A stretch of DNA of 64,000 nt, taken from positions 191,481,739-191,545,738 of the forward strand of contig JASDDO010000026.1 in the NCBI GenBank assembly GCA_030015575.1. The letters run 5' to 3'. The notes under the pieces are model-generated. The model worked only from the letters and a program-made list of their open reading frames with translations. It did no database searches and was not told the DNA's origin. Within the stretch, counting starts at the first letter, position 1. Each line of letters opens with the position of its first letter. Shown piece by piece: positions 13,711 to 25,876 of this stretch. The translations under genes were made by a program, and so were the position numbers. Source of the DNA: Agapanthus africanus. Taxonomy: Eukaryota; Streptophyta; Magnoliopsida; Asparagales; Amaryllidaceae.

Positions 13711-13755
13711 CCGCGGAAACGCGGCCAAACCCCTGGTTTGGCCGCGGTTCCGCGG
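13711..13755 (+). other. GC-rich hairpin in D leader
   Basis: Left arm 13711-13731 and right arm 13735-13755 are complementary at 20 of 21 positions. The right arm contains ccgcggttccgcgg. A related dyad lies at the same distance from the primer site in A (51637-51681) and C (43311-43361). Confidence 0.85.
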
Positions 13756-14253
13756 TGGGTAAGTGGAATCGTTGAACCAAATTTTTCCAGTGGGCTTTTG
13801 AATAGGAAATAGGGGTTTTGGGATATTAATTTTTGGGCCCATATTTTCTGTAAATGCTACCGTACTGCTTGGGGTCCTCTATGATAAATTTGTTCGATCG
13901 GATATTTTAAACATGCCAGTTCACAGTATTTACATTATATCTGCGACCGTGAATGTCACTTGATCGGTAAATCCAGTCTTACTGCTATAGCCTGGTTAAA
14001 CGGATTTGCGAACGTGACATTCACGTTGATGTTCTGTGTTTTGCTGTGTTGTTGCAGATCGGCCGTGGGGATAGCCTGGATGCAATGTTAGTATAGTTTT
14101 GTTTTTATATGTACATTTGATATTGCGGGGCGAGCGTCCGACATGTGGACTGCCGTCACTGCCTGTTTGTTTTATTATTTTGGGGCACAACCAGGTTGCG
14201 GTCGATGTACCCGTTGTATGTATATTTTACTTTCTGTACTAGGATTACCCCGC

Positions 14254-14258
14254 GGAGG
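14254..14258. repeat. Target-site duplication of L (ggagg), left copy
   Basis: ggagg precedes L at 14259 and recurs at 34185-34189. Joining across it restores the leader sequence ggaggggtgcac also seen in C's leader near 43808. Confidence 0.92.
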
Positions 14259-15581
14259 TGTCACGACCCGAAAGAGCACGTGACTGGCCCTTGAATCCTA
14301 TGAAGTCTATAGGACCCCATCTGATCCAAGTAAGCCAAAAGCCCAGAAATCTAAAACCATTTAAGGAGTAAATAGGGAAAACTAGTTTTAAGAGGTAAAG
14401 AAAACATGTTTGAAAATCAGTTTTCAAATAACTAAGCCGAAAATGAATTTTTTTTTAAATGTGTAATTTTTCCTGAAAATTTCGGCAGAGTTTCCTTTGT
14501 AAAAACTGGCCCCGAACGGGGTACAACAAGAATAATATATATGACATGATAAAAGGCATCCCCAAGCGGGAGCTAGCTCTTCGTCAATCGACGGTCACAA
14601 CCACGTAAGCAATAACAATATACAACGCCAAAGGGCGAGGATCTAAACTGAAAAGAAACTCAAAAACAGCCAGAAAACCGCAATACTACAAGCGCGACTC
14701 TAAGGTCGAAATAATACAACACTGTTTTCAAAGTCTGAAACAATATACAAGTTTTGGTTGATGGAAATTCTAGATACAATAAATAATACATGAACAATGG
14801 CGGTTCTGATACAAAAGAACCCACCTACCCAAGCAAGTCACCCATAAGGAAGCAGTGTGCCAGAAATACCGCTATGGAACCTGTACGGCAAACTTGCAAG
14901 AACTGGGGCACAACGAGGGTGAGTTGCCAACTCGTGAATAGAAAATATCTACAAGCAGAGATCGAATGCATGACCCATCCTAGGTCAATACGATCAGATA
15001 TAAATAAACCTCAATATGAATAGAGCAGAAGCATGCTAAACTGGCAAGGAAAACTCTATACATGAGTGTAGTACCAAGTGCTCGTGCTAGTGCCTCAGGT
15101 AAAAGCATGTCATGAATATGAGGTATGATCATTGTAATCAAATCTGTATACACGTGGATCCCGTCCACTCGTCACCCACTGACAATAACCATCATGCAAG
15201 TAAATATCATAAAACCTGTGCATGGAAATATGAGGATATAATCCACCCGTGTCCCTCGCGACACATCAAAATCATGGAACCGGAGTGCCCAGCATCGGCA
15301 CTCGAAAACATCATGAAAACTGTGCCCAGCATCGGCACGTAAATCCTCATATATCGGGCTCCATCAGTCCGGATCGGCCCTCGGGCTCTATCTGCGGTGT
15401 CGGCCCTCGGCCCCGGCAGTACGCCCAAATCCATCTATCGACTCTGGTCAGTATCCTCCGGATAACCGCCAGGTCCAACCAATCACCGGTAGGTACTCGC
15501 CCGCCTCCAGGCTCAATTGGCAAAGCTCATCGATCATCTTGCCGAGGGGAACCATACCGGGTCCACCATGTACCCGCAATC
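14259..15581 (-). repeat. 3' LTR of L, outer part (before B insertion)
   Basis: Matches 30012-31334 almost base for base. It is interrupted after caatc by element B and continues at 23011. Short frames in it appear equally in the right LTR and carry no recognisable domain. Confidence 0.92.
15577..15581. repeat. Target-site duplication of B (caatc), left copy
   Basis: caatc precedes B and recurs at 23006-23010. The uninterrupted LTR of L near 31331 has a single caatc followed by ggctcgtcc, giving the empty site directly. Confidence 0.95.
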
Positions 15582-17803
15582 TGTTAGTTGTATGTATGCC
15601 CTAGAGGCCAGTATTGTACAGATTATGTATATTATATTGGATGCTTGGACATATATAGAGATGACTTTCTTGCTCGACATGATAATATGCTATCTGGTTG
15701 CTATTTATCTTAACATGTACACTAGTCTCTTTATACTGTCTTATAGTTACATGTTGGTAAAGCCCTTAGGATTTGTACTTGACTACCTGGACTATGATGC
15801 AGATCATACTAGTGGGGACATGGTAGTCCATAAGTACATCCTTCAAGGTCCCTAGTCGTGGGTGTATCGAGACGGGGCATCGATATACCAGAGTAGACTA
15901 GCGTACACGCTTCTCGACCCATGTGATGGGCGATGGATGATCCCATATCCATTAGTGTTTGACATCAGAGATGGTGTACGGGTGCTCAGTGGAGACTGGG
16001 TACACTGGACGGACTCGCCGAGAACTCCCAGATGGTATTATACCTCACGTCAGATGGCAGTTCTCAGGTGACACTTGTACAGGTTAGTCTGTAGACCCGA
16101 GATCGTCATAGAGTCTTATGTGATTCCCACTGTGCTTTGATCTCCACCTTACCACGTCCATGAGGGCGTGCAAAACGGTGGTCTTTGGGCACAGTCCCGA
16201 GTCACATGGAGGCAATGAGCGATAGGAGGGGTTTCGTCTCTCCCGGTATTGGGGGTTGATGTTGCGCTGTGCTCTATTGGCCGTAACAGGGAAGTCCCTG
16301 GCCAGGGCTGATCAGGGATTTGCTAGTAAGTGTTACCAGTAGTTTCTCGACCCGTTACGAGCCTCACATCGGCACGACTTATCGGGTTATTGGGGTCTGA
16401 CGTTTACCACCCCTAGACTTGATATGCGACGTATCAGACGAAGAGACCGGACTGTATGGTAAGTGTTACTGGTCGGATTCGCAAGAGTGTGAGCGGGCTA
16501 GCTCGTCGATCTTCTGATCGCTCAATACCCCGGTGGCCGTTACGTTTAGCAGACCGCTTGCGGCTTGTGGGTGCTTGATATGATCATCATCTGCTACCGG
16601 CGTATTGACGAGTCTTTAGAGTCCTACACAGAGGTTTCCTGGCTCAAGCGAAACGAAATAGGAGCGCATATGAGATATGTGCGGGACCGAGAATAATGCG
16701 TGTATGTGATACCGCATTTCATTCTCGCGATATATGTTTCGATTGGTCATATTCGATATGACCTAGTTATCGAATCATTGATTCGATAAATCGATACATT
16801 GGATTCTAGTCGGTTATGTGCGACATGACCGGATCATTGAATCAAATGCTGATTTAATGATTTAATGCATAATTATATATTTGATATATTGCATTGCATT
16901 AACTAGTATTGGTTCATTTTAAACGGATTTTTCTCACTTGATGCACATTGTATATGTGATATGCTTTAGTGCACTACTTTGTATCATGTTTGATGATACT
17001 TGATCATATAGTTAAGTTTATAGAATTAATCCATGGTTAATTTGATAATTAGGGTTTTGCATATTCATTCATTTATTTGTTTGTTTATTTATTTATTTGA
17101 AATGGATTAAGATAAGAATGGTGGCTTTATTTGTTTTATATTGAAGCTTCATGAAGCTTTGACTTTGCTAACCATCCTTATCTTCATGCTTAACCCTAAC
17201 CCATCCAAGTGACCATGGTTAATTCTCTACACTTAACCCTAGTTCAAGTTATGATAAGTATTTGATTTAAATTTATTTTTATCACAAGACTTATCATATT
17301 CTTTTCTTGAGCTCCATCTTCTTCTTCTTCTTCAAGCTTGCTACTCTAATGGCAACTTGAGATTTAGTGAGAGAAATCCAAATCTAAAGTGAACCCACCT
17401 CCTATTTCTTCATCCTCTTCCTCTTGCCAAGTTGTTTTGGGTGTTTACTTCATAAGTTTCACAAGTTTGTGAAGTCGGAGCTTGAGTTTGTGCAACCTCG
17501 ACGTAGATCGTCTTTGACACGAAGCCGACGACCTATTCCGCACGTTTCTCCGATGAAGCCGTCACGAGAGTCCAAGCTTCAAGATGGACAGCGAGAAGAC
17601 TTCGTTCCGGAGCCGTGGAGGTGGATATCCGGATCTACAAAGGTTGTAATTTCCGTATCCTAGTAGTTAAGTGTTAACTAGCTTTTAGTTTCGCCTAGAA
17701 TTCTAGCGACGATCCGTAGTCTAGGGTTTCTCGGCACCAAAAATTTTAAATTGGCATGTTCGATGCCTTGTGAGACCACTATAGGGTGCCTAGGAACCTT
17801 TCA
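15582..17803 (+). repeat. 5' LTR of Copia B
   Basis: Starts tgttagttgtatgtatgccc and ends ggaacctttca. It contains the shared block at about 15847-15911. Open frames such as those at 15862 and 17424 are duplicated in the 3' LTR and are not genes. Confidence 0.94.
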
Positions 17804-17804
17804 G

Positions 17805-17816
17805 TGGTATCAGAGC
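17805..17816 (+). other. Primer-binding site of Copia B
   Basis: tggtatcagagc, initiator-Met type, 1 nt after the LTR end at 17803. Confidence 0.93.
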
Positions 17817-17851
17817 CACTAATCTCTTTTGCAAGAAATTCCTTTTCTAAG

Positions 17852-20770
17852 ACTGTCGGGGAATATCACCTTGTATTACCAACTGGTAATACATTGGTTC
17901 TGAACGAATGCTATTACATGCCGAACCTGATATGCAACATTATATCGGTTTCTTTGCTAAGTAAAGAAGGATATAATTTTGTATTACAAGACAATATTAT
18001 GAACATTTTCCATAACCAAAAGTTGGTTGGATCAGGCACGTTGTGCAATGGCATTTATGTTCTAAATCAATCAACAGTTCTGAGCATAACAAACACACAC
18101 AAGAGGAAGAGTTCTGAACTCAACGAATCCTTCTTGTGGCATTGTAGACTGGGTCACATCAATGCGACACGACTAGCTAAGTTGCATAAGGATGGATATT
18201 TAAATCCGTTTGAATTTTCATCCTATGACACTTGCCAGTCATGTCTCAAAGGCAAGATGACCAAGACTCCGTTTACGGGACACGGAGAAAGAGTTACCGA
18301 ACTCTTAGGACTAATACATAGTGATGTATGCGGTCCCATGTCTACACATGCCAGGGATGGTTCTTCATACTTCATTACATTCACTGACAATCTCTCTAGG
18401 TTCGGGTATGTGTTCCTGATGAAACACAAACCAGAAGCTTTTGAGAAATTTAGAGAATATAAGCAAGAAGTTGAGAACCAAACCGGAAAAAGTATTAAAA
18501 TCCTACGATCTGATCGAGGAGGGGAATACTTGAGCAATGAATTCCTGGACTTCCTAAAAGAGAATGGGATTCTCTCTCAGCTGACTCCTCCTTATACACC
18601 ACAGCACAACGGTGTATCTGAACGGAGAAACCGCACCCTATTAGATATGGTGCGCTCAATGATGAGTACAGCTGAGTTACCTATCTCCTTCTGGGGACAT
18701 GCGCTTGAGACAGCCATGGAACTATTGAATAGAGTTCCTACCAAATCAGTGCCTACCACTCCATATGAGATATGGAAAGGGAAGAGACCACATCTTAATT
18801 ATATTAAGATATGGGGTTGTCCAGCCTATGTCAAAAGACAAAATCCGTACAAACTCGAGGCAAGATCTGTCTTATGTAAGTTTGTAGGATATCCCAAAAA
18901 TTCACAAGGGTATATCTTCTACCACCCCGAGGAACAAAAGGTGTTTGTTTCTCGACATGCCAATTTCTTAGAAAAAGGTTTTCTTATGAAACAGATAAGT
19001 GGCATTGAGGTAGAACTGGAAGAGGTTCCAGCGACACAGACTACAACAGAAGATTTGGTTGAACCCGAGGATTCCGTAGTTCCCGATGAACCCCAGCCAC
19101 TCCGCCGATCTAGTAGGGTTCCTCGCCAACCTGAGAGATACTACGGTTTTCTCATGGACGGTGGAAGCGAGGATTGCATCATGGAGGATGATGACCCAAC
19201 TAGCTTCGAGCAGGCCATCACGAGTGGGGACTCAGTGAAATGGCTGGATGCTATGCGGTCTGAGATGGATTCCATGTACACCAACAAAGTATGGACTTTG
19301 GAAGTTGCTCCTGAAGGGGTAAAACCCATTGGGAGCAAGTGGATCTTCAAGAAGAAACTTGGTGTAGATGGGAAAGTGGAGACTTTCAAAGCTAGACTTG
19401 TAGCAAAGGGTTTTCGTCAAAGACCAGGTGTGGACTATGACGAGACCTTTTCTCCAGTGGCTATGCTTAAATCCATCCGAATCATGCTTGCCATTGCTGC
19501 CTTTCATGACCACGAAATCTGGCAAATGGATGTTAAGACTGCCTTTCTAAATGGTGATTTAGAAGAGTGCGTGTACATGACTCAGCCAGAGGGCTTCGTA
19601 GACAGTGGGAGCAGCGGGAAGGTGTGCAAGTTGCTTAAATCCATTTATGGATTAAAGCAAGCATCGCGGAGTTGGAACATCTGCTTTGACGTCGTTATCA
19701 AAGAGTTTGATTTCGTCAAAAATCCAGATGAACCTTGTATCTACAAGAAGGTGGCAGAGAGTAAGGTTGTCTTCCTCGTATTGTACGTGGACGACATACT
19801 CTTGATAGGAAATGATATTCCTATGCTGCAATCGGTCAAGCTCTTCTTATCACAAAGATTCTCAATGAAAGATCTTGGTGATGCCTCATGCATATTGGGA
19901 ATCAGGATCTATAGAGATAGATCCAAACGGATTTTGGGATTGTCCCAATCCAGGTACATTGACACCATACTAAAGAGGTTTAGTATGGAAGAGTCCAAGC
20001 GTGGGAACTTGCCCACGATCTCTGGAGTCACTCTCTCCAAAAAGATGTCTCCTAAGACTGATTTGGAGAGAGCTCGCATGCAAGGGATACCCTATGCTTC
20101 GGCAGTAGGCTCTATCATGTATGCGATGCTATGTACCAGACCCGATGTAGCATACTCACTAAGTGTAGTGAGCAGGTATCAAGCTGATTCTGGAGAGAGT
20201 CACTGGACAGCTGTGAAGAGCATTCTCAAGTACTTGCGAAGGACTAGAGATATGTTCTTGGTGTATGGTAACGGAGAACTCCAAGTGGAGTCCTTTACCG
20301 ATTCGAGCTTCCAGAGTGATAAGGACGACTCTAAGTCGCAGTCGGGCTTTGTCTTTACCCTTTACGGAGGGGCGGTTAGCTGGAAAAGTTCCAAGCAGGA
20401 AACCGTGGCAGACTCGACGATGGAGGCTGAATACATCGCTGCCAACGATGCTGCTAAAGAAGCTGTCTGGGTCAAGAAGTTCATTACTGAACTTGGAGTG
20501 GTTCCATCCATTGAGCATCCAATACCTTTGTATTGCGATAACAATGGAGCGGTGGCTTTGGCCAAGGAACCCAGGTCCCATCAGCGATCCAGGCATATTC
20601 TGAGGCGGTATCACCTGATCCGGGAGATAGTTGATCGCCGGGAGATCGAGGTCAGGAGGGTTGACACGAAGAACAACACGGCGGAACCACTCACGAAGGC
20701 CATTCCCCAGATACAGTTTGAGAGACTCTTCGGGATGCTCGGTATGAGATACTACAGCAGCTGGCCCTAG
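17852..20770 (+). pseudogene. Copia pol (integrase, RT, RNase H) of B, gag not seen
   Basis: One open frame begins close behind the primer site and enters directly into pre-integrase sequence (VGEYHLVLP...). It continues with the HCRLGHIN zinc-binding stretch, the integrase core (HSDVCGPM, SDRGGEY, NGVSERRN), RT with FRQRPGVDYDETFSPV and YVDDILLIGND, and RNase H with DSTMEAEYIAANDA, ending MRYYSSWP. The frame is followed at once by the polypurine tract. Gag and protease are not recognisable, so this is an incomplete polyprotein, and a true start cannot be assigned because the frame runs in from the LTR. The tight domain order and young LTRs fit a recent copy that needed proteins from relatives. 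Confidence 0.88.
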
Positions 20771-20784
20771 TGCAAGTGGGAGAT
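20771..20784 (+). other. Polypurine tract of Copia B
   Basis: tgcaagtgggagat directly before the 3' LTR and just after the pol stop codon. Same as C and D. Confidence 0.88.
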
Positions 20785-23005
20785 TGTTAGTTGTATGTAT
20801 GCCCTAGAGGCCAGTATTGTACAGATTATGTATATTATATTGGATGCTTGGACATATATAGAGATGACTTTTTGCTCGACATGATAGTATGCTATCTGGT
20901 TGCTTTTTATCTTAACATGTACACTAGTCTCTTTATACTGTCTTATAATTACATGTTGGTAAAGCCCTTAGGATTTGTACTTGACTACCTGGACTATGAT
21001 GCAGATCATACTAGTGGGGATATGGTAGTCCATAAGTACATCCTTCAAGGTCCCTAGTCGTGGGTGTATCGAGACGGGGCATCGATATACCAGAGTAGAC
21101 TAGCATACACGCTTCTCGACCCATGTGATGGGCGATGGATGATCCCATATCCATTGGTGTTTGACATCAGAGATGGTGTACGGGTGCTCAGTGGAGACTG
21201 GGTACACTGGACGGACTCGCCGAGAACTCCCAGATGGTATTATACCTCACGTCAGATGGCAGTTCTCAGGTGACACTTGTACAGGTTAGTCTGTAGACCC
21301 GAGATCGTCATAGAGTCTTATGTGATTCCCACTGTGCTTTGATCTCCACCTTACCACGTCCATGAGGGCGTGCAAAACGGTGGTCTTTGGGCACAGTCCC
21401 GAGTCACATGGAGGCAATGAGCGATAGGAGGGGTTTCGTCTCTCCCGGTATTGGGGGTTGATGTTGCGCTGTGCTCGATTGGCCGTAACAAGGAAGTCCC
21501 TGGCCAGGGCTGATCAGAGATTTGCTGGTAAGTGTTACCAGTAGTTTCTCGACCCGTTACGAGCCTCACATCGGCACGACTTATCGGGTTATTGGGGTCT
21601 GACGTTTACCACCCCTAGACTTGATATGCGACGTATCAGACGAAGAGACCGGACTGTATGGTAAGTGTTACTGGTCGGATTCGCAGGAGTGTGAGCGGGC
21701 TAGCTCGTCGATCTTCTGATCGCTCAATACCCGGGTGGCCGTTACGTTTAGCAGACCGCTTGCGGCTTGTGGGTGCTTGATATGATCATCATCTGCTACC
21801 GGCGTATTGACGAGTCTTTAGAGTCCTACACAGAGGTTTCCTGGCTCAAGCGAAATGAAATAGGAGCGCATATGAGATATGTGCGGGACCGAGAATAATG
21901 CGTGTATGTGATACCGCATTTCATTCTCGCGATATATGTTTCGATTGGTCATATTCGATATGACCTAGTTATCGAATCATTGATTCGATAAATCGATACA
22001 TTGGATTCTAGTCGGTTATGTGCGACATGACCGGATCATTGAATCAAATGTTGATTTAATGATTTAATGCATAATTATATATTTGATATATTGCATTGCA
22101 TTAACTAGTATTGGTTCATTTTAAACGGATTTTTCTCACTTGATGCACATTGTATATGTGATATGCTTTAGTGCACTACTTTGTATCATGTTTGATGATA
22201 CTTGATCATATAGTTAAGTTTATAGAATTAATCCATGGTTAATTTGATAATTAGGGTTTTGCATATTCATTTATTTATTTATTTGTTTATTTATTTATTT
22301 GAAATGGATTAAGATAAGAATGGTGGCTTTATTTGTTTTATATTGAAGCTTCATGAAGCTTTGACTTTGCTAACCATCCTTATCTTCATGCTTAACCCTA
22401 ACCCATCCAAGTGACCATGGTTAATTCTCTACACTTAACCCTAGTTCAAGTTATGATAAGTATTTGATTTAAATTTATTTTTATCACAAGACTTATCATA
22501 TTCTTTTCTTGAGCTCCATCTTCTTCTTCTTCTTCAAGCTTGCTACTCTAATGGCAACTTGAGATTTAGTGAGAGAAATCCAAATCTAAAGTGAACCCAC
22601 CTCCTATTTCTTCATCCTCTACCTCTTGCCAAGTTGTTTTGGGTGTTTACTTCACAAGTTTCACAAGTTTGTGAAGTCGGAGCTTGAGTTTGTGCAACCT
22701 CGACGTAGATCGTCTTTGACACGAAGCCGACGACCTATTCCGCACGTTTCTCCGATGAAGCCGTCACGAGAGTCCAAGCTTCAAGATGGACAGCGAGAAG
22801 ACTTCGTTCCGGAGCCGTGGAGGTGGATATCCGGATCTACAAAGGTTGTAATTTCCGTATCCTAGTAGTTAAGTGTTAACTAGCTTTTAGTTTCGCCTAG
22901 AATTCTAGCGACGATCCGTAGTCTAGGGTTTCTCGGCACCAAAAATTTTAAATTGGCATGTTCGATGCCTTGTGAGACCACTATAGGGTGCCTAGGAACC
23001 TTTCA
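20785..23005 (+). repeat. 3' LTR of Copia B
   Basis: 2221 bp, differing from the 5' LTR at roughly 18 positions by eye. Ends ctttca followed by caatc. Confidence 0.94.
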
Positions 23006-23010
23006 CAATC

Positions 23011-25862
23011 GGCTCGTCCACTCCTCGATTCGGGTTTCACATGTCGCTCTCAGCACCGAGAAAACACATGGTGGACGCACTGAAATATCGTATCAAGGGT
23101 AACCGGGTTTTTAAAGCAATGACATATTCTCTTTTGAAACACCCTCGGTTCCCAAATCCAGAAATATCATAGAAACAACATATCTCAATGCGTATAATCA
23201 AAAGCACGAAGTATGCGACATGTAAAGGAAGGTATGCACATCATCATGTCATGCAAGGATCATATACCGAATGCAATAGTACTACAGTGTAGTGACATGG
23301 CAATTATCGATGATGAGTGTGTGAGCCGGCAACAAGTGTACGTGGAATATATGCATCATCGATAATGGTGCTGGTGTCCTATCAGCATGACTGAAATATA
23401 ACCACAGTACCAGCGATGCCATGCAAATAGCATGCATATGCGGAATCGAATAATCGACGCAAAGGTAAAGAATCTACACCAATGTGTACATGTCATGCAG
23501 TGGTGCCATTTGAAATAAGAAGAATCAGGGCTTTTGGTAAAACAAGGGATACGGTGTTTTAAGAAGAGATACATCATTTGAAAATACCCGTATAACCCTT
23601 CTGTCTATCTTTAAAATATCCCCGATTCGTTAGTTGAAATAGGTATGACTCGGTCTAGTCTAATGTCTACTAAGTAATCTAGACAGGAGGGGTATGAAAC
23701 TACCTAATCTGAGTCAATATATATAGATATGATAGTCGGTGATCTCGCCTCAATAACATATCGTAAGACATCCTCGAGTCATGAGTGCGGATCTATCATC
23801 AATACCGGCTCGTACGGTAAATCGTCGTACGGCATCCCAATAACTGGGTAGGGGTCAATATCACACTATCTCATCACATATCAGGTATCACTATCATCAG
23901 ATCGCATAATCTGGGGTACTACTCTAAGTCTAGTACAAATCGATACCATCTACAAAAATATGAATGCGGGTAAAGCACATGTCCAAAGGCCCGCTAAAAC
24001 TATCATATCGCACCTCAAAGACAAACTATGTCACATCGCCGATCTCACGGCCTCACATCAAATATCATCCCAAATCCATGTATCATCCTCAAATCCCGTA
24101 TATAAACACATAGTCCCATACCCACGTGTAGATATACGCACCATCATATGCGCACAAATGAATAAAGGAATGTATGCAAGTATGTGTGTAAGTGTATGTG
24201 TGAGTGCAACCACTATTCTAGGGTTCACACTATACTAAACCAATATATTCTTATCACCAATAATACCATTATTACTATCAATAATCCTAAACAACACATA
24301 ATAAATATACGTGTGTATACGTATTCGTATACAGCACCACGGACTGCGGGGGTGCTATACGCCATCCACCCGACTTCTCCCCGTAGATATAAATCTACTC
24401 ACCTGGTCTTCGCTTTCTGAAATCGATGACGCCAAGCTCTTTCACCTCGGAATCCTTGCGAGGGTACCTAGAATAATAAACAGTCGCAATACGTATTAAC
24501 ATCAAGGCAGAAAACAGATACAGCGCACGGTGTGCTCATAGGTTGGAACCTATGGCCCAAACATGCAAATCCAACACTTAACCCCTGTTGTCGATGTATG
24601 AACACCCGACAACCAAATACAAATCCAAATACCAAGAAAGTGCATTTAAAAATACGGAAAACATCGCCTAAAACACCCCAAAATGCCTCCAGATTTTCCC
24701 CAGATGACCATTAGCCAAAACTATATATAGGAGGGGTCTAATCTAGTGCTAAATGAGCCCTGGAACAAAAATGGAACCATTCCCCTCTACTCTGGCCGCA
24801 AATTGCGGCCAGAATGATGAAATTGGCGGCCACGGTTTGGAGTTAAGGGCTCGGGTCTTGGTGGTAGCTTCCTAGGTGCCTGCACGACTCACTGTCAGCT
24901 CAATTTTTATTTTTGGTGCCCCCGGGTTGCTCCAGATTCCAGAACACCTTCACAGATCACACAAACCGATATGAAAAGTTCCATAATTCCGTATTTTTGG
25001 GTTTCAGGTTGTGCTAGGTCAGGGTCTTGGTCAATATAGGGTCTAAGGTCACCATTATAGTCTAATTGCACAGCCACATCTCAACTTTACCCTAACCCTC
25101 TCTAGTTTTGTCCAAAGTGCACAAAATCACACGATATCGATATGAAACTTGAATTGAAGCTTAAGCACAAGAATTAACACTCTAATTGTGAAGAAATTAC
25201 CTCAAATGACCCTCAATAATCCTCAACAGCGCCAAAACGAAAGCTTGCTTGGTCCATTGCGTAGATCTTGGGCTTGTGTGCATTTTTTGTGAAATGAGTG
25301 TGAGGTTTTAGTGATATTTTAGAGGTGAAATGAGGGCTTGAAGGTGGAGGAAGGGAGAGGAAGCAGCAGCTGCAGGAGATGGGGGAGGAGAGGGAGAGAA
25401 ATGAGTGTGGGGATCTAGCCAAATGGCTAAGTCAAGGGGTCAAAAGGGACCATACCGATCTCTCTCTCACCATACCTCATTATCTTATTCCTTTCTCTTT
25501 TCTTTTTCTTTTCCTTTTTCTTTTCCTCCAAAACCCTTCTCACAAGAATAGTAGCCCCAATAACATGAAAGAAAATGCACAAGTGTGATAAAAATGATAT
25601 GTGCAAGTTTTGCACAAAAAGCCAAAAATCCGATTAGCGATTTTTAATCGCGATTCGCACTAAATTAGTATATAAATGCTCATAAAAACTTAAAAATGAC
25701 AAAATTCCATAGAATACATTATTTTAGAATTTTCCAAAATTTCCCATAATTTTTCTCCATTTATTTGTATTTAATTATGCCGGAATATTAAAATATTCAT
25801 TAAAATAATATTAAATTATAAAAATTCCCAAAAATAATATTTTATTATTTTGAAACGTTACA
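23011..25862 (-). repeat. 3' LTR of L, inner part (after B insertion)
   Basis: Continues the LTR from 15581 and matches 31335-34184. Ends gaaacgttaca against the polypurine tract. Contains a near-perfect palindrome, 24793-24811, with 9-bp arms built on tggccgcaa. Confidence 0.92.
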
Positions 25863-25876
25863 ATCTACCCCCCTTA
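25863..25876 (-). other. Polypurine tract of L
   Basis: atctacccccctta on the plus strand, so TAAGGGGGGTAGAT in element direction, touching the 3' LTR. It differs from the Copia tract and resembles Gypsy polypurine tracts. Confidence 0.85.

Larger units (their letters stand above)
13513..14258 (+). other. Leader of Copia D, first part
   Basis: Non-coding. Contains a striking GC-rich hairpin at 13711-13755: 21-nt arms with one mismatch and a 3-nt loop, each arm built from CCGCGG-like units. The leader is interrupted by L at 14259 and resumes at 34190. Confidence 0.8.
15582..23005 (+). mobile_element. Copia element B, level 5 of nest 1 (fossil)
   Basis: Plus-strand Copia element of 7424 bp inserted in L's LTR. 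LTRs are 15582-17803 (2222 bp) and 20785-23005 (2221 bp), nearly identical (about 18 differences by eye, under 1%), with an exact caatc duplication. The internal part of 2981 bp has primer site, pre-integrase, integrase, RT, RNase H and polypurine tract. No gag or protease is recognised, so the element is incomplete, with at least one large break. It is the innermost and probably among the youngest insertions. Protein sequence is less like A and C than those are to each other. Confidence 0.93.

Noticed and set aside
25490-25530. Pyrimidine-rich stretch as a polypurine tract marking another element
   Set aside because: Lies inside L's LTR and is repeated in the other LTR at about 33800-33850; no LTR end follows it.
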